Below are positions 32,793 through 42,764 of a stretch of DNA of 64,000 nt, piece by piece. The translations under genes were made by a program, and so were the position numbers. This DNA is from an uncultured Actinomycetes bacterium. GTDB lineage: Bacteria; Actinomycetota; Actinomycetes; Nanopelagicales; Nanopelagicaceae. The DNA lies in contig CAIKKN010000003.1 of NCBI GenBank assembly GCA_903827945.1, positions 1 through 64,000 on the forward strand, read 5' to 3'. Positions within the stretch are counted from its first letter, which is position 1, and every line of letters starts with the position of its first letter. The notes beneath the pieces were generated by a model. The model was not told where the DNA came from, made no database searches, and was given only the letters and a program-made list of their open reading frames with translations.

Positions 32793-35678
32793 ATGAGTTC
32801 ATTCCAGTTTCCAGGCAATCCTTTCTCCCAAAACCAAGGTGGCGGTGCACCTCGCCGCAAGATCGGTCCGGCAGGGCTGACGGCAATTGTTTTCGCCATC
32901 CTCGTAGTGATTTTCCTGTCTTTGAGCTCCTTCTACGCAGACCTACTTTGGTTTAGATCAGTCTCATTTACTGAAGTCTGGCGCACAACACTTTTCACTA
33001 AATTTGAACTCTTTGTATTGTTTGGATTAATCAGCTCACTTTTCATCACTGCCTTTGTAATCATCGCTTACCGGACTCGTCCGATCTACGCGCCGGTTGA
33101 GATCGATAATTTAGAACGATACCGCGGCCAAATTGAGCCAATTAGGAAGACTGTCATTGCAGCAATCGCTGTTGGACTCTTCTATTTCTCTGGCAGCTCA
33201 GGAAGCCGGCTTTGGGAAACATGGCTTCAATTTAGGAATGCCACAGCATTTGGCGTGAAGGATCCGCAATTTGGAAAAGACATTTCATTTTATGCCTTCA
33301 AGCTTCCTATGTATCAATCTCTTCTTTCTTGGGCTATATCAATTGTAGTTTTGACTCTCCTTATTTCAGCTGGCGTGCACTACCTCTATGGCGGAATTCG
33401 CCCACAGGTTCGCGAGGATCGCACAACCGTTGCGGCTCGGGTACAACTTTCAGTTCTGCTTGGCGCCCTTGTTCTTTTGAAGGCGGTTGCATATTGGTTA
33501 GACCGATACAACCTGGCTTTGAAACAAGGCAAGCTAATTACTGGTCTTGCGTATACGGATGTAAATGCAACGCTTCCTGCCAAAGCGATTCTTGCCGGAA
33601 TTGCAGTAATTTGTGCGCTCTTGTTCTTCGCAAATATTGTTCGTCGCTCTTGGGTATTGCCTGCAGCAGGAACGGCTCTATTGGGTATTTCATCTCTCTT
33701 GATAGCTGGCGTTTATCCATCATTCATTCAGCAGTTCACTGTTAAACCAAGTGAATCTTCGAAGGAAGCCCCATATATTCAGCGCAATATCGATGCAACT
33801 CGCGCCGCTTACGGCCTGAGCAACGTCACTGTGCAGGATTATCAAGCAGTGAGTTCAACTGCGGCCGGGCAACTTGCAAATGATGCTTCCACAATCTCAA
33901 ATATTCGACTCATTGACCCGAATGTAGTTTCGGCTACCTTCCGCCAATTGCAGCAAATAAAGCCTTATTACACATTCCCAGATTCTTTGGATGTCGATCG
34001 TTACAACGTAAACGGGAAAAGTCGTGACACCGTAGTAGCTGTTCGAGAATTAAATATTGCGGGAAACCCAGTCCGAAATTGGATTAACGATCATTTGGTT
34101 TACACGCATGGCTTCGGATTTGTTGGTGCTTACGCAAACACTGTAGATGCCGATGGAAAACCAAACTTCAGCGTAGGAAATATTCCACCGACTAACGGAC
34201 TTGGTAAATTTGAACCTCGCATTTACTTTGGTGAGAACGTCCCTGACTATTCGATTATTGGAGGAGCCAAGAATTCTGCTCCGACGGAGTTGGATTATCC
34301 AGATGACACATCTTCAAACGGACAGAAGAATTACACATACACGGGTACTGGCGGAGTTCCTATGGGCTCAATGCTTACTCGCATCCTATTTGCAGTTAAA
34401 TATAAAGAGCAGAGAATTGTGCTTTCAAATCTCATCAACTCTGATTCGAAAATCCTCTTCAACCGTGACCCAAGTGTTCGCGTTCAAAAAGTTGCGCCAT
34501 GGTTAACACTCGATGGAAACCCTTATCCAGCAATTGTTAATGGCAAGGTGCTTTGGATAATTGATGGCTACACAACAAGTGCTGGCTATCCTTATTCGAA
34601 GTTCACAAACCTAGCTAGTGCTACGAGCAACTCTGTCACTGCAGCAACGACTTCTGTTGCCCCACTTGCTGATAAGAATGTGAACTACATCCGCAATAGC
34701 GTAAAAGCAACAGTTGATGCTTATGACGGAACAGTCACCCTTTATCAATGGGACACAGCAGATCCTGTGCTGAAAACGTGGTCTAAGGCATTCCCTGGAA
34801 CTGTTAAGCCAAAGAGCGCTATTTCACCAGCTTTGTTGCAGCACATTCGTTACCCTGCAGATATCTTCGAAGTACAACGAGATGTCTTGGGTACCTACCA
34901 CGTGACAACTGCGGGTGCGTTCTACGGAGGACAAGACTTCTGGCGCATTCCAAGTGACCCATCATCCTTGGGCGCAAATGCAGGAGCGCAACCACCTCTT
35001 TATCAAACAATGAAATTGCCTGGAAGCAAGACGCAAGACTTCTCGCTTTCGACGGCATTTGTTCCTCGTGGTGGTCGTCAAAACCTCACAGCACTTGCTG
35101 TTGTAAATTCTGACTCAGGTCCAAATTACGGCAAAATGACTGTGCTTCAACTACCTCGCTCGACAAACATTCCAGGGCCATCACAGGTTGCTTCAAACTT
35201 TGAAGCCAAGCCAGATGTTGCACAAGCACTTTCATTGCTCAGACAAGGTGGCTCTGATGTAGTGCTTGGTAATTTGCTCACACTTCCAGTTGGAAGTGGT
35301 TTGCTCTATGTCCAACCTGTTTATGTGAAGGCAACAGCGAACTCTTCGGCCTATCCACTTTTGCAAAAAGTATTGGTTTCATTCGGTGATCAAATTGGAT
35401 TTGATAACAACTTGAAATCAGCGCTGGATCAAGTTTTTGGTGGAAACTCTGGAACAACTCTTAACAACACAGGATCTACATCGACTTCTACATCCACCTC
35501 CACATCTACAACGGTTCTTTCAAGTTCTGTAAAAGCTGCATTAGCGGCAGCACAGGCGGCTATAAAGGATTCGCAAACAGCGTTGAAGAATGGAGATTTT
35601 GGTGCATACGGAAAAGCACAAGATCGCTTAAAGTCGGCAATTAGCGATGCGATAAAGGCCCAAGCCGCAGGAAAGTAG
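32793..35678 (+). CDS. UPF0182 family large membrane protein
   Basis: The 961-aa product has a Gly/Pro/Gln-rich cytoplasmic N-terminus, seven membrane helices (about residues 27-325, with SFYADLLWFRSVSFTEVW in the first loop and ERYRGQIEPIRK after helix 2), and a very large extracytoplasmic domain with YVYTHGFGFV-like HLVYTHGFGFVGAYAN and DYSIIGG. A Thr/Ser linker (STSTSTSTSTTV near 895-905) leads to a helical tail. Length and layout are those of UPF0182 proteins, conserved in actinobacteria, function unknown. Confidence 0.93.
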   Translation: MSSFQFPGNPFSQNQGGGAPRRKIGPAGLTAIVFAILVVIFLSLSSFYADLLWFRSVSFTEVWRTTLFTKFELFVLFGLISSLFITAFVIIAYRTRPIYAPVEIDNLERYRGQIEPIRKTVIAAIAVGLFYFSGSSGSRLWETWLQFRNATAFGVKDPQFGKDISFYAFKLPMYQSLLSWAISIVVLTLLISAGVHYLYGGIRPQVREDRTTVAARVQLSVLLGALVLLKAVAYWLDRYNLALKQGKLITGLAYTDVNATLPAKAILAGIAVICALLFFANIVRRSWVLPAAGTALLGISSLLIAGVYPSFIQQFTVKPSESSKEAPYIQRNIDATRAAYGLSNVTVQDYQAVSSTAAGQLANDASTISNIRLIDPNVVSATFRQLQQIKPYYTFPDSLDVDRYNVNGKSRDTVVAVRELNIAGNPVRNWINDHLVYTHGFGFVGAYANTVDADGKPNFSVGNIPPTNGLGKFEPRIYFGENVPDYSIIGGAKNSAPTELDYPDDTSSNGQKNYTYTGTGGVPMGSMLTRILFAVKYKEQRIVLSNLINSDSKILFNRDPSVRVQKVAPWLTLDGNPYPAIVNGKVLWIIDGYTTSAGYPYSKFTNLASATSNSVTAATTSVAPLADKNVNYIRNSVKATVDAYDGTVTLYQWDTADPVLKTWSKAFPGTVKPKSAISPALLQHIRYPADIFEVQRDVLGTYHVTTAGAFYGGQDFWRIPSDPSSLGANAGAQPPLYQTMKLPGSKTQDFSLSTAFVPRGGRQNLTALAVVNSDSGPNYGKMTVLQLPRSTNIPGPSQVASNFEAKPDVAQALSLLRQGGSDVVLGNLLTLPVGSGLLYVQPVYVKATANSSAYPLLQKVLVSFGDQIGFDNNLKSALDQVFGGNSGTTLNNTGSTSTSTSTSTSTTVLSSSVKAALAAAQAAIKDSQTALKNGDFGAYGKAQDRLKSAISDAIKAQAAGK

Positions 35679-35713
35679 AGTAAATAGACCGTTTCGGTTG
35701 AATTTTACTTATG

Positions 35714-35740
35714 TAGTGGAATCAAACTAAGATTCCACTA
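35714..35740. repeat. Perfect 10-bp inverted repeat before tRNA-Met
   Basis: TAGTGGAATC (35714-35723) and GATTCCACTA (35731-35740) enclose AAACTAA. There is no T-run, so it is not a standard terminator. It ends 4 bp before the tRNA. Confidence 0.85.
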
Positions 35741-35744
35741 CCGA

Positions 35745-35818
35745 CGCGGGGTGGAGCAGCTCGGTAGCTCGCTGGGCTCATAACCCAGAGGTCATAGGTT
35801 CAAATCCTGTCCCCGCTA
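35745..35818 (+). tRNA. Initiator tRNA-Met (CAT)
   Basis: A complete cloverleaf: acceptor CGCGGGG with CCCCGCT, leaving the C1-U72 mismatch that marks initiators. The D-arm and the anticodon stem CTGGG/CCCAG (three G-C pairs next to the loop, another initiator mark) with loop CTCATAA and anticodon CAT follow; T-loop TTCAAAT. CCA is not encoded. The ATG of the next gene begins 3 bases after A73. Confidence 0.95.
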
Positions 35819-35820
35819 CT

Positions 35821-36552
35821 ATGAACGTCACGACAATCACCGACCCCTCAACAGGGGTTCTTGTCTCTGACGTCGTGAACAAAACCGTGGCAGCAATTTC
35901 CCACAATTGGAAACAATTTCGCCCAGCCCACATAGTTCTGACGGGTGGCCGCACAGGCGTCTTAATTGCCGAAACTCTTGATATTGAATTGTTCCGGCTT
36001 ATCTCTGCGGATAAGAGTGGAGATGTCTTTGATCTTCATATTTGGTTTAGCGACGAGCGCTTTACCGATCTCTTGGATCCTGAGCGGACTGATACAAAAC
36101 TCATTGCTGCATTTACAAAATCAATTAAATCCAAATTCTTGCGCATTCATTTTCACCGCGTTTCCTCTCCCAAGCTTGTCACCCTCGAGGACGCCGCAGA
36201 TGACTATTCCCACCTTCTCGACGATCTATTGAGCGAGCATCCATTTGATGCCGTCATTCTGAGCATGGGTGAAGATGGCCATGTTGCTTCACTTTTTCCA
36301 GGGCTCGATTCGACCCTGCATTCATTCAAATTGGCAGTTGCAGTGGATAATTCTCCTAAGCCTCCCGCCGAGCGGGTAAGTATCAGTGTTGATCGGCTTG
36401 CAAATGCATCAGCAATCTATATTTTTGCCTTGGGCGAGGGCAAACGTGAAGCCTTGGTGAATTTATTGGAACATCATGATGGACCGGTGGCATTGCTCCA
36501 GGAAGTTGGTAGATTCGCTCAGATGGTGATTGCTACAGATTTGCAAATATAG
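35821..36552 (+). CDS. pgl: 6-phosphogluconolactonase
   Basis: The 243-aa product has TGGRTGVLIAETL near residues 41-53, WFSDERF (73-79, substrate binding) and ILSMGEDGHVASLFPG (about 148-163, with the catalytic His), the 6PGL/DevB pattern. It hydrolyses 6-phosphogluconolactone to 6-phosphogluconate. With gnd and zwf it forms the oxidative pentose phosphate branch. The ATG lies 3 bases after the tRNA, so its mRNA may come from processing of a tRNA-pgl transcript and carry almost no leader. Confidence 0.93.
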   Translation: MNVTTITDPSTGVLVSDVVNKTVAAISHNWKQFRPAHIVLTGGRTGVLIAETLDIELFRLISADKSGDVFDLHIWFSDERFTDLLDPERTDTKLIAAFTKSIKSKFLRIHFHRVSSPKLVTLEDAADDYSHLLDDLLSEHPFDAVILSMGEDGHVASLFPGLDSTLHSFKLAVAVDNSPKPPAERVSISVDRLANASAIYIFALGEGKREALVNLLEHHDGPVALLQEVGRFAQMVIATDLQI

Positions 36553-36612
36553 TCAGACTTATTTAAGTAGGAATTTAGGCACGAATATAGGAAAGCCGAA
36601 GCGGAGAGAAAA

Positions 36613-37665
36613 ATGACTACACAACTTCAATTCACCATGGTCGGTCTCGGTCGAATGGGCGCAAACATCGCTCGACGAGTTCAAAAGCACATAGACCCAT
36701 CAACGCCAGTAAATATCTCAGTCTTTGATGTAAACGCCGATTCTGTGGCCACTCTTTCCAAAGAAGGTTTCACGGGACTGGCCTCACTCTCCGAGCTTTC
36801 TCACTATAACAACGACGCTAATCCACAAATTGTTTGGGTGATGGTTCCTGCAGAAGTAACAAAGGAAACAATCATGAAGATTTCAGAGCATCTTTCTCCG
36901 GGCTCAACGATTATTGATGGCGGAAACACTTTCTATCGCGATGATATTGCGAACGCCGATTTGCTAGCAGAAAAGAAGATTAATTTTGTTGATGTAGGAA
37001 CTTCTGGCGGTGTCTATGGACTTGATCGTGGATATAGCCTAATGATTGGTGGGGATAGCGCTGTTGTCGAACGCCTCAACCCAATATTCAAGGCACTCGC
37101 TCCAGGAATTGAAGCAGCAGAACGTACTCCTGGAAAAGATGGAACACCGTCGCAAGCAGAATATGGTTTTTACCATTGTGGGCCTGTCGGTGCTGGCCAC
37201 TTTGTAAAGATGGTTCACAACGGAATTGAGTATGGTGCGATGGCAGCGTATGCAGAAGGTTTAAATCTTCTTCATGCGGCAGGGGATGGAATAAAACATC
37301 CAACATCAGTTGGTGATCACAACGAAACGAAATATGACTTAAACCTCACTGAAATTACTGAAGTCTGGCGCCGTGGCTCAGTTGTAGCTTCATGGCTTCT
37401 AGATTTGACCGCCACTGCATATGAAGAGGATCCAGAACTTTCAACTTATGAGGGCTCGGTTTCAGACTCTGGTGAAGGCCGCTGGACAGTTCAGACAGCA
37501 ATTGATGCAGGAACTCCAGCAAATGTGTTGAGTGCCTCACTGATGGATCGATTCTCCTCGCGTGGGAATGGAATGTATGGAAATAAGGTTCTCTCTGCAA
37601 TGAGAAAGAAATTTGGTGGCCACATAGAGGTCAAGAAATCAGAAGTTAAGAAGTCTTCTAATTGA
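36613..37665 (+). CDS. gnd: 6-phosphogluconate dehydrogenase, short (GndA-like) form
   Basis: The 350-aa product has the dinucleotide fold [13 protein letters not shown] (residues 8-20), [31 protein letters not shown] and [22 protein letters not shown] (catalytic Lys and HNGIEY). It is the shorter bacterial form (the long form has about 470 residues), often NAD-dependent. It oxidatively decarboxylates 6-phosphogluconate to ribulose 5-phosphate. GGAGAG lies 6 bases before the ATG. Its stop codon overlaps the zwf start by one base. Confidence 0.94.
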   Translation: MTTQLQFTMVGLGRMGANIARRVQKHIDPSTPVNISVFDVNADSVATLSKEGFTGLASLSELSHYNNDANPQIVWVMVPAEVTKETIMKISEHLSPGSTIIDGGNTFYRDDIANADLLAEKKINFVDVGTSGGVYGLDRGYSLMIGGDSAVVERLNPIFKALAPGIEAAERTPGKDGTPSQAEYGFYHCGPVGAGHFVKMVHNGIEYGAMAAYAEGLNLLHAAGDGIKHPTSVGDHNETKYDLNLTEITEVWRRGSVVASWLLDLTATAYEEDPELSTYEGSVSDSGEGRWTVQTAIDAGTPANVLSASLMDRFSSRGNGMYGNKVLSAMRKKFGGHIEVKKSEVKKSSN

Positions 37666-39050
37666 TGAACCCGAGAGTCTTTCAAAAGCGACCAGCTGAT
37701 GCGTTGGTTATGTTTGGCGCGACGGGTGACTTGGCGAAAAAGAAACTCTTTCCAGCTTTGTATAACATGGCTAAAAGTGGATTTCTCAACGTCCCTGTTT
37801 ACGGCGTCGCCTCCTCAAAATGGGATCATGCAGAATTTACAAAGCATGCAAATGAAGGAATTCTTGCAGCTATCAAGGATCCAGATCCTGAAGTCCTTGC
37901 AAAGTTAGATTCATATCTTGATCTGATTGTCGGAAACTATGAATCTCCAGAGTTGTACGAACAACTTGCTGAAGTCTTGAAAGATAAAGAGAAGCCAGTT
38001 ATTTATTTGGCAATTCCTCCAGCAGCATTTGAGAATGTGACGCAGGGTTTGGCTCGCGTTGGTCTCACAAATCGTTGCAGATTAGTTGTTGAGAAACCAT
38101 TTGGACGCGATCTTGAATCTGCAGAACATTTGCAAGATGTTCTTGAAGCAGTTCTTCCAGAAAAGCGGATTTATCGAATTGATCATTATCTCGGCAAAGA
38201 ATCAGTTGAAGATATCTTGATCTTCCGCTTCGCAAATTCCATTTGGGAACCACTTTGGAATCGTAGATATATCAATAGCATTCAAATCACAATGGCCGAA
38301 GATTTTGGTATCGAAGGTCGTGGCAAGTTTTACGATGGTGTGGGCGCTATTCGCGATGTCTTGCAGAACCACCTTCTTCAAGTTGTAGCACTTATTGCAA
38401 TGGAACCACCGGCAGATATGTCTGCTGAATCCATGGAAATGGAGAAGCTAAAGGTATTCCGCGCAATTTCAGAGTTAAAACCAACTGAGGTAGTTCGCGG
38501 CCAATATGTCGGGTATTTGCAAGAACCTGGCGTTGCAGAACATTCACAGACTGAAACATTTGCAGCTGCGAAGGTTCATGTTGATTCATGGCGCTGGGCT
38601 GGAGTTCCCTTCATTATCAGAACAGGAAAAGCACTCGCTGAAACAACCCTTGAAGTAATTGTGGAATTCAAACAACCACCTCGCATGCTATTTGCCGAGA
38701 CTGAGAAAGCTTCACCAAATATTCTGCGCTTTCGCCTAGGCAAGAAAGATGGCGTGGATATCGAATTGATGGCAAAGGCTCCAGGTGATCACCTTTCAAC
38801 CATTCCCGTGCAGCTAAATGTTGAATTCAGCGCTGCTTTGGGGGAGCGACAAGAGGCGTATGAGCGCTTAATCCGAGCTGCGATGCTTGGCGATCATATG
38901 CGCTTTACTCGCATTGATTCAGTTCTAGAAACCTGGAGAATCGTCAAAGATATTCTTAATAATGAATCGCCCGTACATCCCTACTTCGTTGGGACTTGGG
39001 GTCCAGATAACTCAGATGAGCTAGTCGGCGGAAATTGGATTGATCTGTAA
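37665..39050 (+). CDS. zwf: Glucose-6-phosphate 1-dehydrogenase
   Basis: The 461-aa product shows the coenzyme site [17 protein letters not shown], the active-site motif RIDHYLGKE (about residue 170) and [16 protein letters not shown] near the end. It oxidises glucose 6-phosphate and supplies NADPH. The ATG (37665) is part of TGATG with the gnd stop; a TTG one codon earlier is also in frame. No opcA, tkt or tal gene is next to it, unlike the larger cluster of many actinobacteria. Confidence 0.96.
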   Translation: MNPRVFQKRPADALVMFGATGDLAKKKLFPALYNMAKSGFLNVPVYGVASSKWDHAEFTKHANEGILAAIKDPDPEVLAKLDSYLDLIVGNYESPELYEQLAEVLKDKEKPVIYLAIPPAAFENVTQGLARVGLTNRCRLVVEKPFGRDLESAEHLQDVLEAVLPEKRIYRIDHYLGKESVEDILIFRFANSIWEPLWNRRYINSIQITMAEDFGIEGRGKFYDGVGAIRDVLQNHLLQVVALIAMEPPADMSAESMEMEKLKVFRAISELKPTEVVRGQYVGYLQEPGVAEHSQTETFAAAKVHVDSWRWAGVPFIIRTGKALAETTLEVIVEFKQPPRMLFAETEKASPNILRFRLGKKDGVDIELMAKAPGDHLSTIPVQLNVEFSAALGERQEAYERLIRAAMLGDHMRFTRIDSVLETWRIVKDILNNESPVHPYFVGTWGPDNSDELVGGNWIDL

Positions 39051-39054
39051 CGCT

Positions 39055-39579
39055 TTATTTCATTTCGCGCTTGATGACGATTGCTGCATAAGCAATACCA
39101 TCTATAGCGGCTAAATGCAGAGTTGAGTCAACTGCCAAATCTCGATTTACAATTTCTGAAATATCGGGGTGTAAATCAGTTGTTGCTCGCCGAACATAAC
39201 TCGCGCCTCCGATTAAAACTCTGCGATCCTTTGGGAATTGCGTATTATCGCCAGAATTATCTCGAACAACTGCGGCATAGCCCCGTTCTGTATTGTGACT
39301 GTATCCGGTTGAAAGAAAATCAAAAGGTGCTTTCATCTCATCAATAATCAAATTATTTACTTTTGTGCCTTGATTTTTTAAGACAGCAGTTATGCAGGAT
39401 CGGATAACGCCTTCATCAAGTACTGTGCCAGAAACTTTGCCAAGGGGCGCTGGAACAATTACCAAATCGGTTATCGAGAAATGTTCAGTCAGCGAGGGAG
39501 CACCTTTGCGGGCGCTAACTGTGGAGTTTTGCGGATTGCTACCGGATTTGCGCCCAAAAAGTTTAGAAAAAATCCCCAT
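39055..39579 (-). CDS. 174-aa protein of unknown function
   Basis: The N-terminus MGIFSKLFGRKSG looks like a short amphipathic, possibly membrane-associating helix, followed by a disordered linker. The rest is an alpha/beta domain with VIVPAPLGKVSGTVLDEG (about 40-57), RRVLIGGASYVRR and SEIVNRDLAVDSTLHLAAIDGIAYAAIVI. No catalytic motif is recognised. It ends 4 bp from zwf (convergent) and may be co-transcribed downstream of hisN. Confidence 0.6.
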   Translation of the reverse strand: MGIFSKLFGRKSGSNPQNSTVSARKGAPSLTEHFSITDLVIVPAPLGKVSGTVLDEGVIRSCITAVLKNQGTKVNNLIIDEMKAPFDFLSTGYSHNTERGYAAVVRDNSGDNTQFPKDRRVLIGGASYVRRATTDLHPDISEIVNRDLAVDSTLHLAAIDGIAYAAIVIKREMK

Positions 39580-39584
39580 AAGTT

Positions 39585-40397
39585 CTACTTGCTTTCGTTG
39601 AGTGCTTCAAGGAAAGCGCTGTGAAGCTTTCCGTTACTTGAAACTCCGCTACGGCCATGAGGTCCAGGCGCTCCATCTATATTAGAAAATGAACCGCCAG
39701 CTTCCCGCACAATAATGTCGAGAGCGGCCATATCCCAGACTGCCAATACGGGTTCAACAGCAATGTCTGCAGCCCCCTCAGCAACCAACATGTGTGACCA
39801 AAAATCTCCAATGCCACGAGTACGCCAAACCTTTTCCTGCAATTCAAGCATTGCTGATTTACGCGATCCCCATCCGATGAGGTCGCTGTACATAAGTTGC
39901 GCATCTTCTAGTTTGGAAACTGCAGAGACCTGGATTCTTTGTGGAGATGATCCATTTGCAGAAATAAATGCTCCATGTCCTTCTGCAGCGCTCCATCTGC
40001 GAGCCAGAGCAGGAGATGAGACAACTCCAGCTACAACTTTGTGGTCTGGTGAGACGAGCCCGATAAGGGTTGCCCAAACTGGAATTCCACGGACAAAATT
40101 CTTTGTTCCATCAATTGGATCGATAACCCAGTAATACTTTCCGCTTGTGTCACTGGCTGGGTCTGGTGCGCCAAATTCTTCACCGATGACCAAATCTTCA
40201 GGCCGATCTTTGGAAATGAATTCGCGAATCTTCTTTTCTGTAGCTTTATCTGCATCCGTTACCGGGGTCGTATCCGGCTTTGTTTCGATAATTAAATCAT
40301 TTGATTGAAAGCGGCTCAAGGTAATGAGATCTGCAGCATCAGCCATCTTGTGGGCGAGTGCTAAATCTGCGAGAAGCTCGCGCGGTTGTGAAGTCAC
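39585..40397 (-). CDS. hisN: Inositol monophosphatase family; probable histidinol-phosphatase
   Basis: The 270-aa product has IGEEFG (about residue 72), the metal site WVIDPIDGTKNFVRG (about 91-105) and VWDMAALDIIVREAGG (about 221-236): the lithium-sensitive phosphatase fold. HisN of actinobacteria belongs here and sits beside rsgA and aroA, so histidinol-phosphatase is the best guess over inositol monophosphatase. The start is GTG at 40397; TAACCT lies six bases upstream on its strand, suggesting a leaderless message. Confidence 0.85.
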   Translation of the reverse strand: MTSQPRELLADLALAHKMADAADLITLSRFQSNDLIIETKPDTTPVTDADKATEKKIREFISKDRPEDLVIGEEFGAPDPASDTSGKYYWVIDPIDGTKNFVRGIPVWATLIGLVSPDHKVVAGVVSSPALARRWSAAEGHGAFISANGSSPQRIQVSAVSKLEDAQLMYSDLIGWGSRKSAMLELQEKVWRTRGIGDFWSHMLVAEGAADIAVEPVLAVWDMAALDIIVREAGGSFSNIDGAPGPHGRSGVSSNGKLHSAFLEALNESK

Positions 40398-40406
40398 GGG
40401 AGAAGG

Positions 40407-41387
40407 TTATCGCTCGTTGAGCAAGCCGCGTAAATTCACAAGGCGAGCCTTTGTTTCATCGGTAAATTCCCAGTGATTGAGAGCGCAGTCTTCCTCGTCA
40501 TGAGAGCAATTTCGTGGGCAATGTTCAATCGCCTCGGTGAACTCTCCGAAAGCTCGGATTACTCGATCCCGTTCAACGTGTGCAAGTCCAAAGGAGCGAA
40601 CACCCGGTGTATCGATAATCCATGTTCCCTTGTCATGTGGAATTGCATCAAGTGAAAGAGCAAGGGCGCTAGATGAAGTATGACGGCCACGACCAGTGAT
40701 TGTGTTGACATCTCCGGTTGCCCGGACATCGTTACCAAAAAGAGCGTTAACAAGAGTGGATTTACCGACACCAGAGTGCCCAAGCAAAACTGTTCTCTTT
40801 CCTTCAAGTGCTTTCTTTAATTCAGAAAGGTCAGATCCTCTTTGGACTCGGATGGAGGGAACCAGGAGCGTTTCATAGGGCGCCAAGAATTCTGAAGGAT
40901 TTTGCAGGTCGCACTTTGTCACAATGATAAGAGGCTTAATTCCCTGGTCGAATGCAACGACCAAGGCTCTATCAACAAATCCGTGACGAGGTTCTGGATC
41001 AGCGGCTGCAATCACTATCGCGATTTGATCTACATTTGAAACAATCATTCTTTCAAATTGAGCAGCGTCGTCAACAGTACGAGTGAGTACATTCGATCTT
41101 GTTTGAACAGCAACAATTCTGCAGAGAGTTCCCTCGGTTCCCGAAATATCCCCGACGAGTGAAACAAGGTCACCAACAACAACCGATTTTTGGCCAAGTT
41201 CGCGAGCCTTCATCGCTGTTACTGGTTTATTGTGCTCAAGTACCAAACATGTGGTCCGTCCACGATCTACCCCTATTACACGGCCTTCAATTGCATCAGA
41301 GTGGTCGGGGCGATCTTTAGTCCGAGGGCGAGTTCTGCGAGATGGACGAATGCGAACGTCCTCTTCATCATATGAGCGAGAAGTCAT
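40407..41387 (-). CDS. rsgA: Ribosome small subunit-dependent GTPase RsgA
   Basis: The 326-aa product has an OB-fold, then circularly permuted GTPase motifs: TKCD (G4) before GHSGVGKSTL (G1) and DTPGVRSF (G3). A zinc finger CPRNCSHDEEDC follows at the C-terminus. RsgA checks late 30S subunit maturation. The N-terminal 30 residues are strongly basic (RIRPSRRTRPRTKDR). It lies downstream of aroA on the same strand. Confidence 0.95.
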   Translation of the reverse strand: MTSRSYDEEDVRIRPSRRTRPRTKDRPDHSDAIEGRVIGVDRGRTTCLVLEHNKPVTAMKARELGQKSVVVGDLVSLVGDISGTEGTLCRIVAVQTRSNVLTRTVDDAAQFERMIVSNVDQIAIVIAAADPEPRHGFVDRALVVAFDQGIKPLIIVTKCDLQNPSEFLAPYETLLVPSIRVQRGSDLSELKKALEGKRTVLLGHSGVGKSTLVNALFGNDVRATGDVNTITGRGRHTSSSALALSLDAIPHDKGTWIIDTPGVRSFGLAHVERDRVIRAFGEFTEAIEHCPRNCSHDEEDCALNHWEFTDETKARLVNLRGLLNER

Positions 41388-41418
41388 CGCAAATACCTAA
41401 TAATCCTAATTACCTTAA

Positions 41419-42717
41419 TTATTTTGAATGTACCTGAGAAAGCAGATCAGCCCAAGCACCTGGAAAATCGGGAAGGGTCTTCTGCGTGGTGGCGATATTC
41501 TCTACTTCAATTCCAGGAATTCGAAGTCCAATCATTGCTCCCGCAGTTGCGAGGCGATGATCTTCGTAAGTGTGGAAAGTGCCGCCGTGGAGTGGAGCTG
41601 GCGTGATGTGAAGAGCGCTCTCTTCTTCAACAACCGCTCCGCCAAGGGCATTAACTTCATGGGCGATCGCAGCAAGTCGATCAGTCTCATGAAGGCGCAA
41701 GTGTCCGATGCCTCGCAAAGAGGAAGGTGAGTCAGCTAGCACTGCAAGGGCTGCAATTGATGGCGTCAACTCTCCGACATCGTGTAGGTCAACATCAATC
41801 CCGTGAATTTTGCCATCGCTCGTTAACTTCAAATCAAAACCTGTTGAAGATTTTTCGAAAGAAACAGATGCTCCCATGTGAGTGAGAATTGAGCGTAGAT
41901 GATCCCCGGGTTGGGTTGTCGATTGTGGCCAATCAGTAATAGTTACCGAACCTCCACAAATCATCGCCGCTCCCATGAATGGCGCAGCATTTGAAAGGTC
42001 AGGCTCGATTGTTATTTCTCGTCCGTGCAGCACAGAGGGAGAAACTCGCCATTCTTTGTTATCAATAATTTCGATTTCGACTCCGAGTTCGCGAAGCATA
42101 TGAACTGTCATGTCGATATGTGGCATTGAAGGTAACGAGGTACCTGTATGCCGAATTGTGATTCCATCCTTTGTTGCAGGAGCCACAAGAAGAAGAGCAG
42201 AGATAAATTGGCTGGAAGATGATGCATCCACATCAACGCTTCCACCTTGCAATTGACCGTTTGAATTCATTGTTAATGGAAGTGAGTATCTACCACCATG
42301 CTCGATTGAAACGCCAAGAGATTCGAGCGCCGCTATGACCGGACCGAGTGGCCTTTCATGCGAACGAGGATCTCCATCGAAATGCAGAATTCCCTTTGCC
42401 ATTGCCGCAACAGGAGGAAGAAATCTCATAACTGTTCCTGCATTGCCAACATCAATATGTGCTGGGCCAAAGAGCGGGGCAGGAGTAATGGTGAGATCAC
42501 CGTTTTCTGCTTCAGCAATTCCTACGCCAAGTGCTTTCAATCCGCCGATCATTAAAGCCGAATCGCGCGAATGAAGGGGCTTGCGCATTAATGTTGGAGA
42601 ATCTGAAAGCGCGGCAAGGATTAGTGCTCGATTAGTTACAGATTTGGATCCAGGAATTGTGATGCGCGCATCTACGGGAACCATCCCGCGATACGGTGCA
42701 CTCCACAAATTCGTCAT
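41419..42717 (-). CDS. aroA: 3-phosphoshikimate 1-carboxyvinyltransferase (EPSP synthase)
   Basis: The 432-aa product has IPGSKSVTNRALILAAL (residues 22-38), GNAGTVMRFLPPVAAM (about 91-106, where class I enzymes have GNAGTAxRPL), ASSSSQFISALLL and LRLHETDRLAAIAHE. It joins phosphoenolpyruvate to shikimate 3-phosphate. The reading frame is full length. On the minus strand TAAGAT stands seven bases before the ATG, consistent with a leaderless start. Confidence 0.95.
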   Translation of the reverse strand: MTNLWSAPYRGMVPVDARITIPGSKSVTNRALILAALSDSPTLMRKPLHSRDSALMIGGLKALGVGIAEAENGDLTITPAPLFGPAHIDVGNAGTVMRFLPPVAAMAKGILHFDGDPRSHERPLGPVIAALESLGVSIEHGGRYSLPLTMNSNGQLQGGSVDVDASSSSQFISALLLVAPATKDGITIRHTGTSLPSMPHIDMTVHMLRELGVEIEIIDNKEWRVSPSVLHGREITIEPDLSNAAPFMGAAMICGGSVTITDWPQSTTQPGDHLRSILTHMGASVSFEKSSTGFDLKLTSDGKIHGIDVDLHDVGELTPSIAALAVLADSPSSLRGIGHLRLHETDRLAAIAHEVNALGGAVVEEESALHITPAPLHGGTFHTYEDHRLATAGAMIGLRIPGIEVENIATTQKTLPDFPGAWADLLSQVHSK

Positions 42718-42752
42718 ATAGGGAATCTTAACGCAGTGCCCCTGAGCCTTGA

Positions 42753-42758
42753 TACGCT
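42753..42758 (+). promoter_or_regulatory. Leaderless promoter -10 box of the SRAP gene
   Basis: TACGCT followed by six bases and the ATG at 42765. Confidence 0.45.
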
Positions 42759-42764
42759 GAAGCC

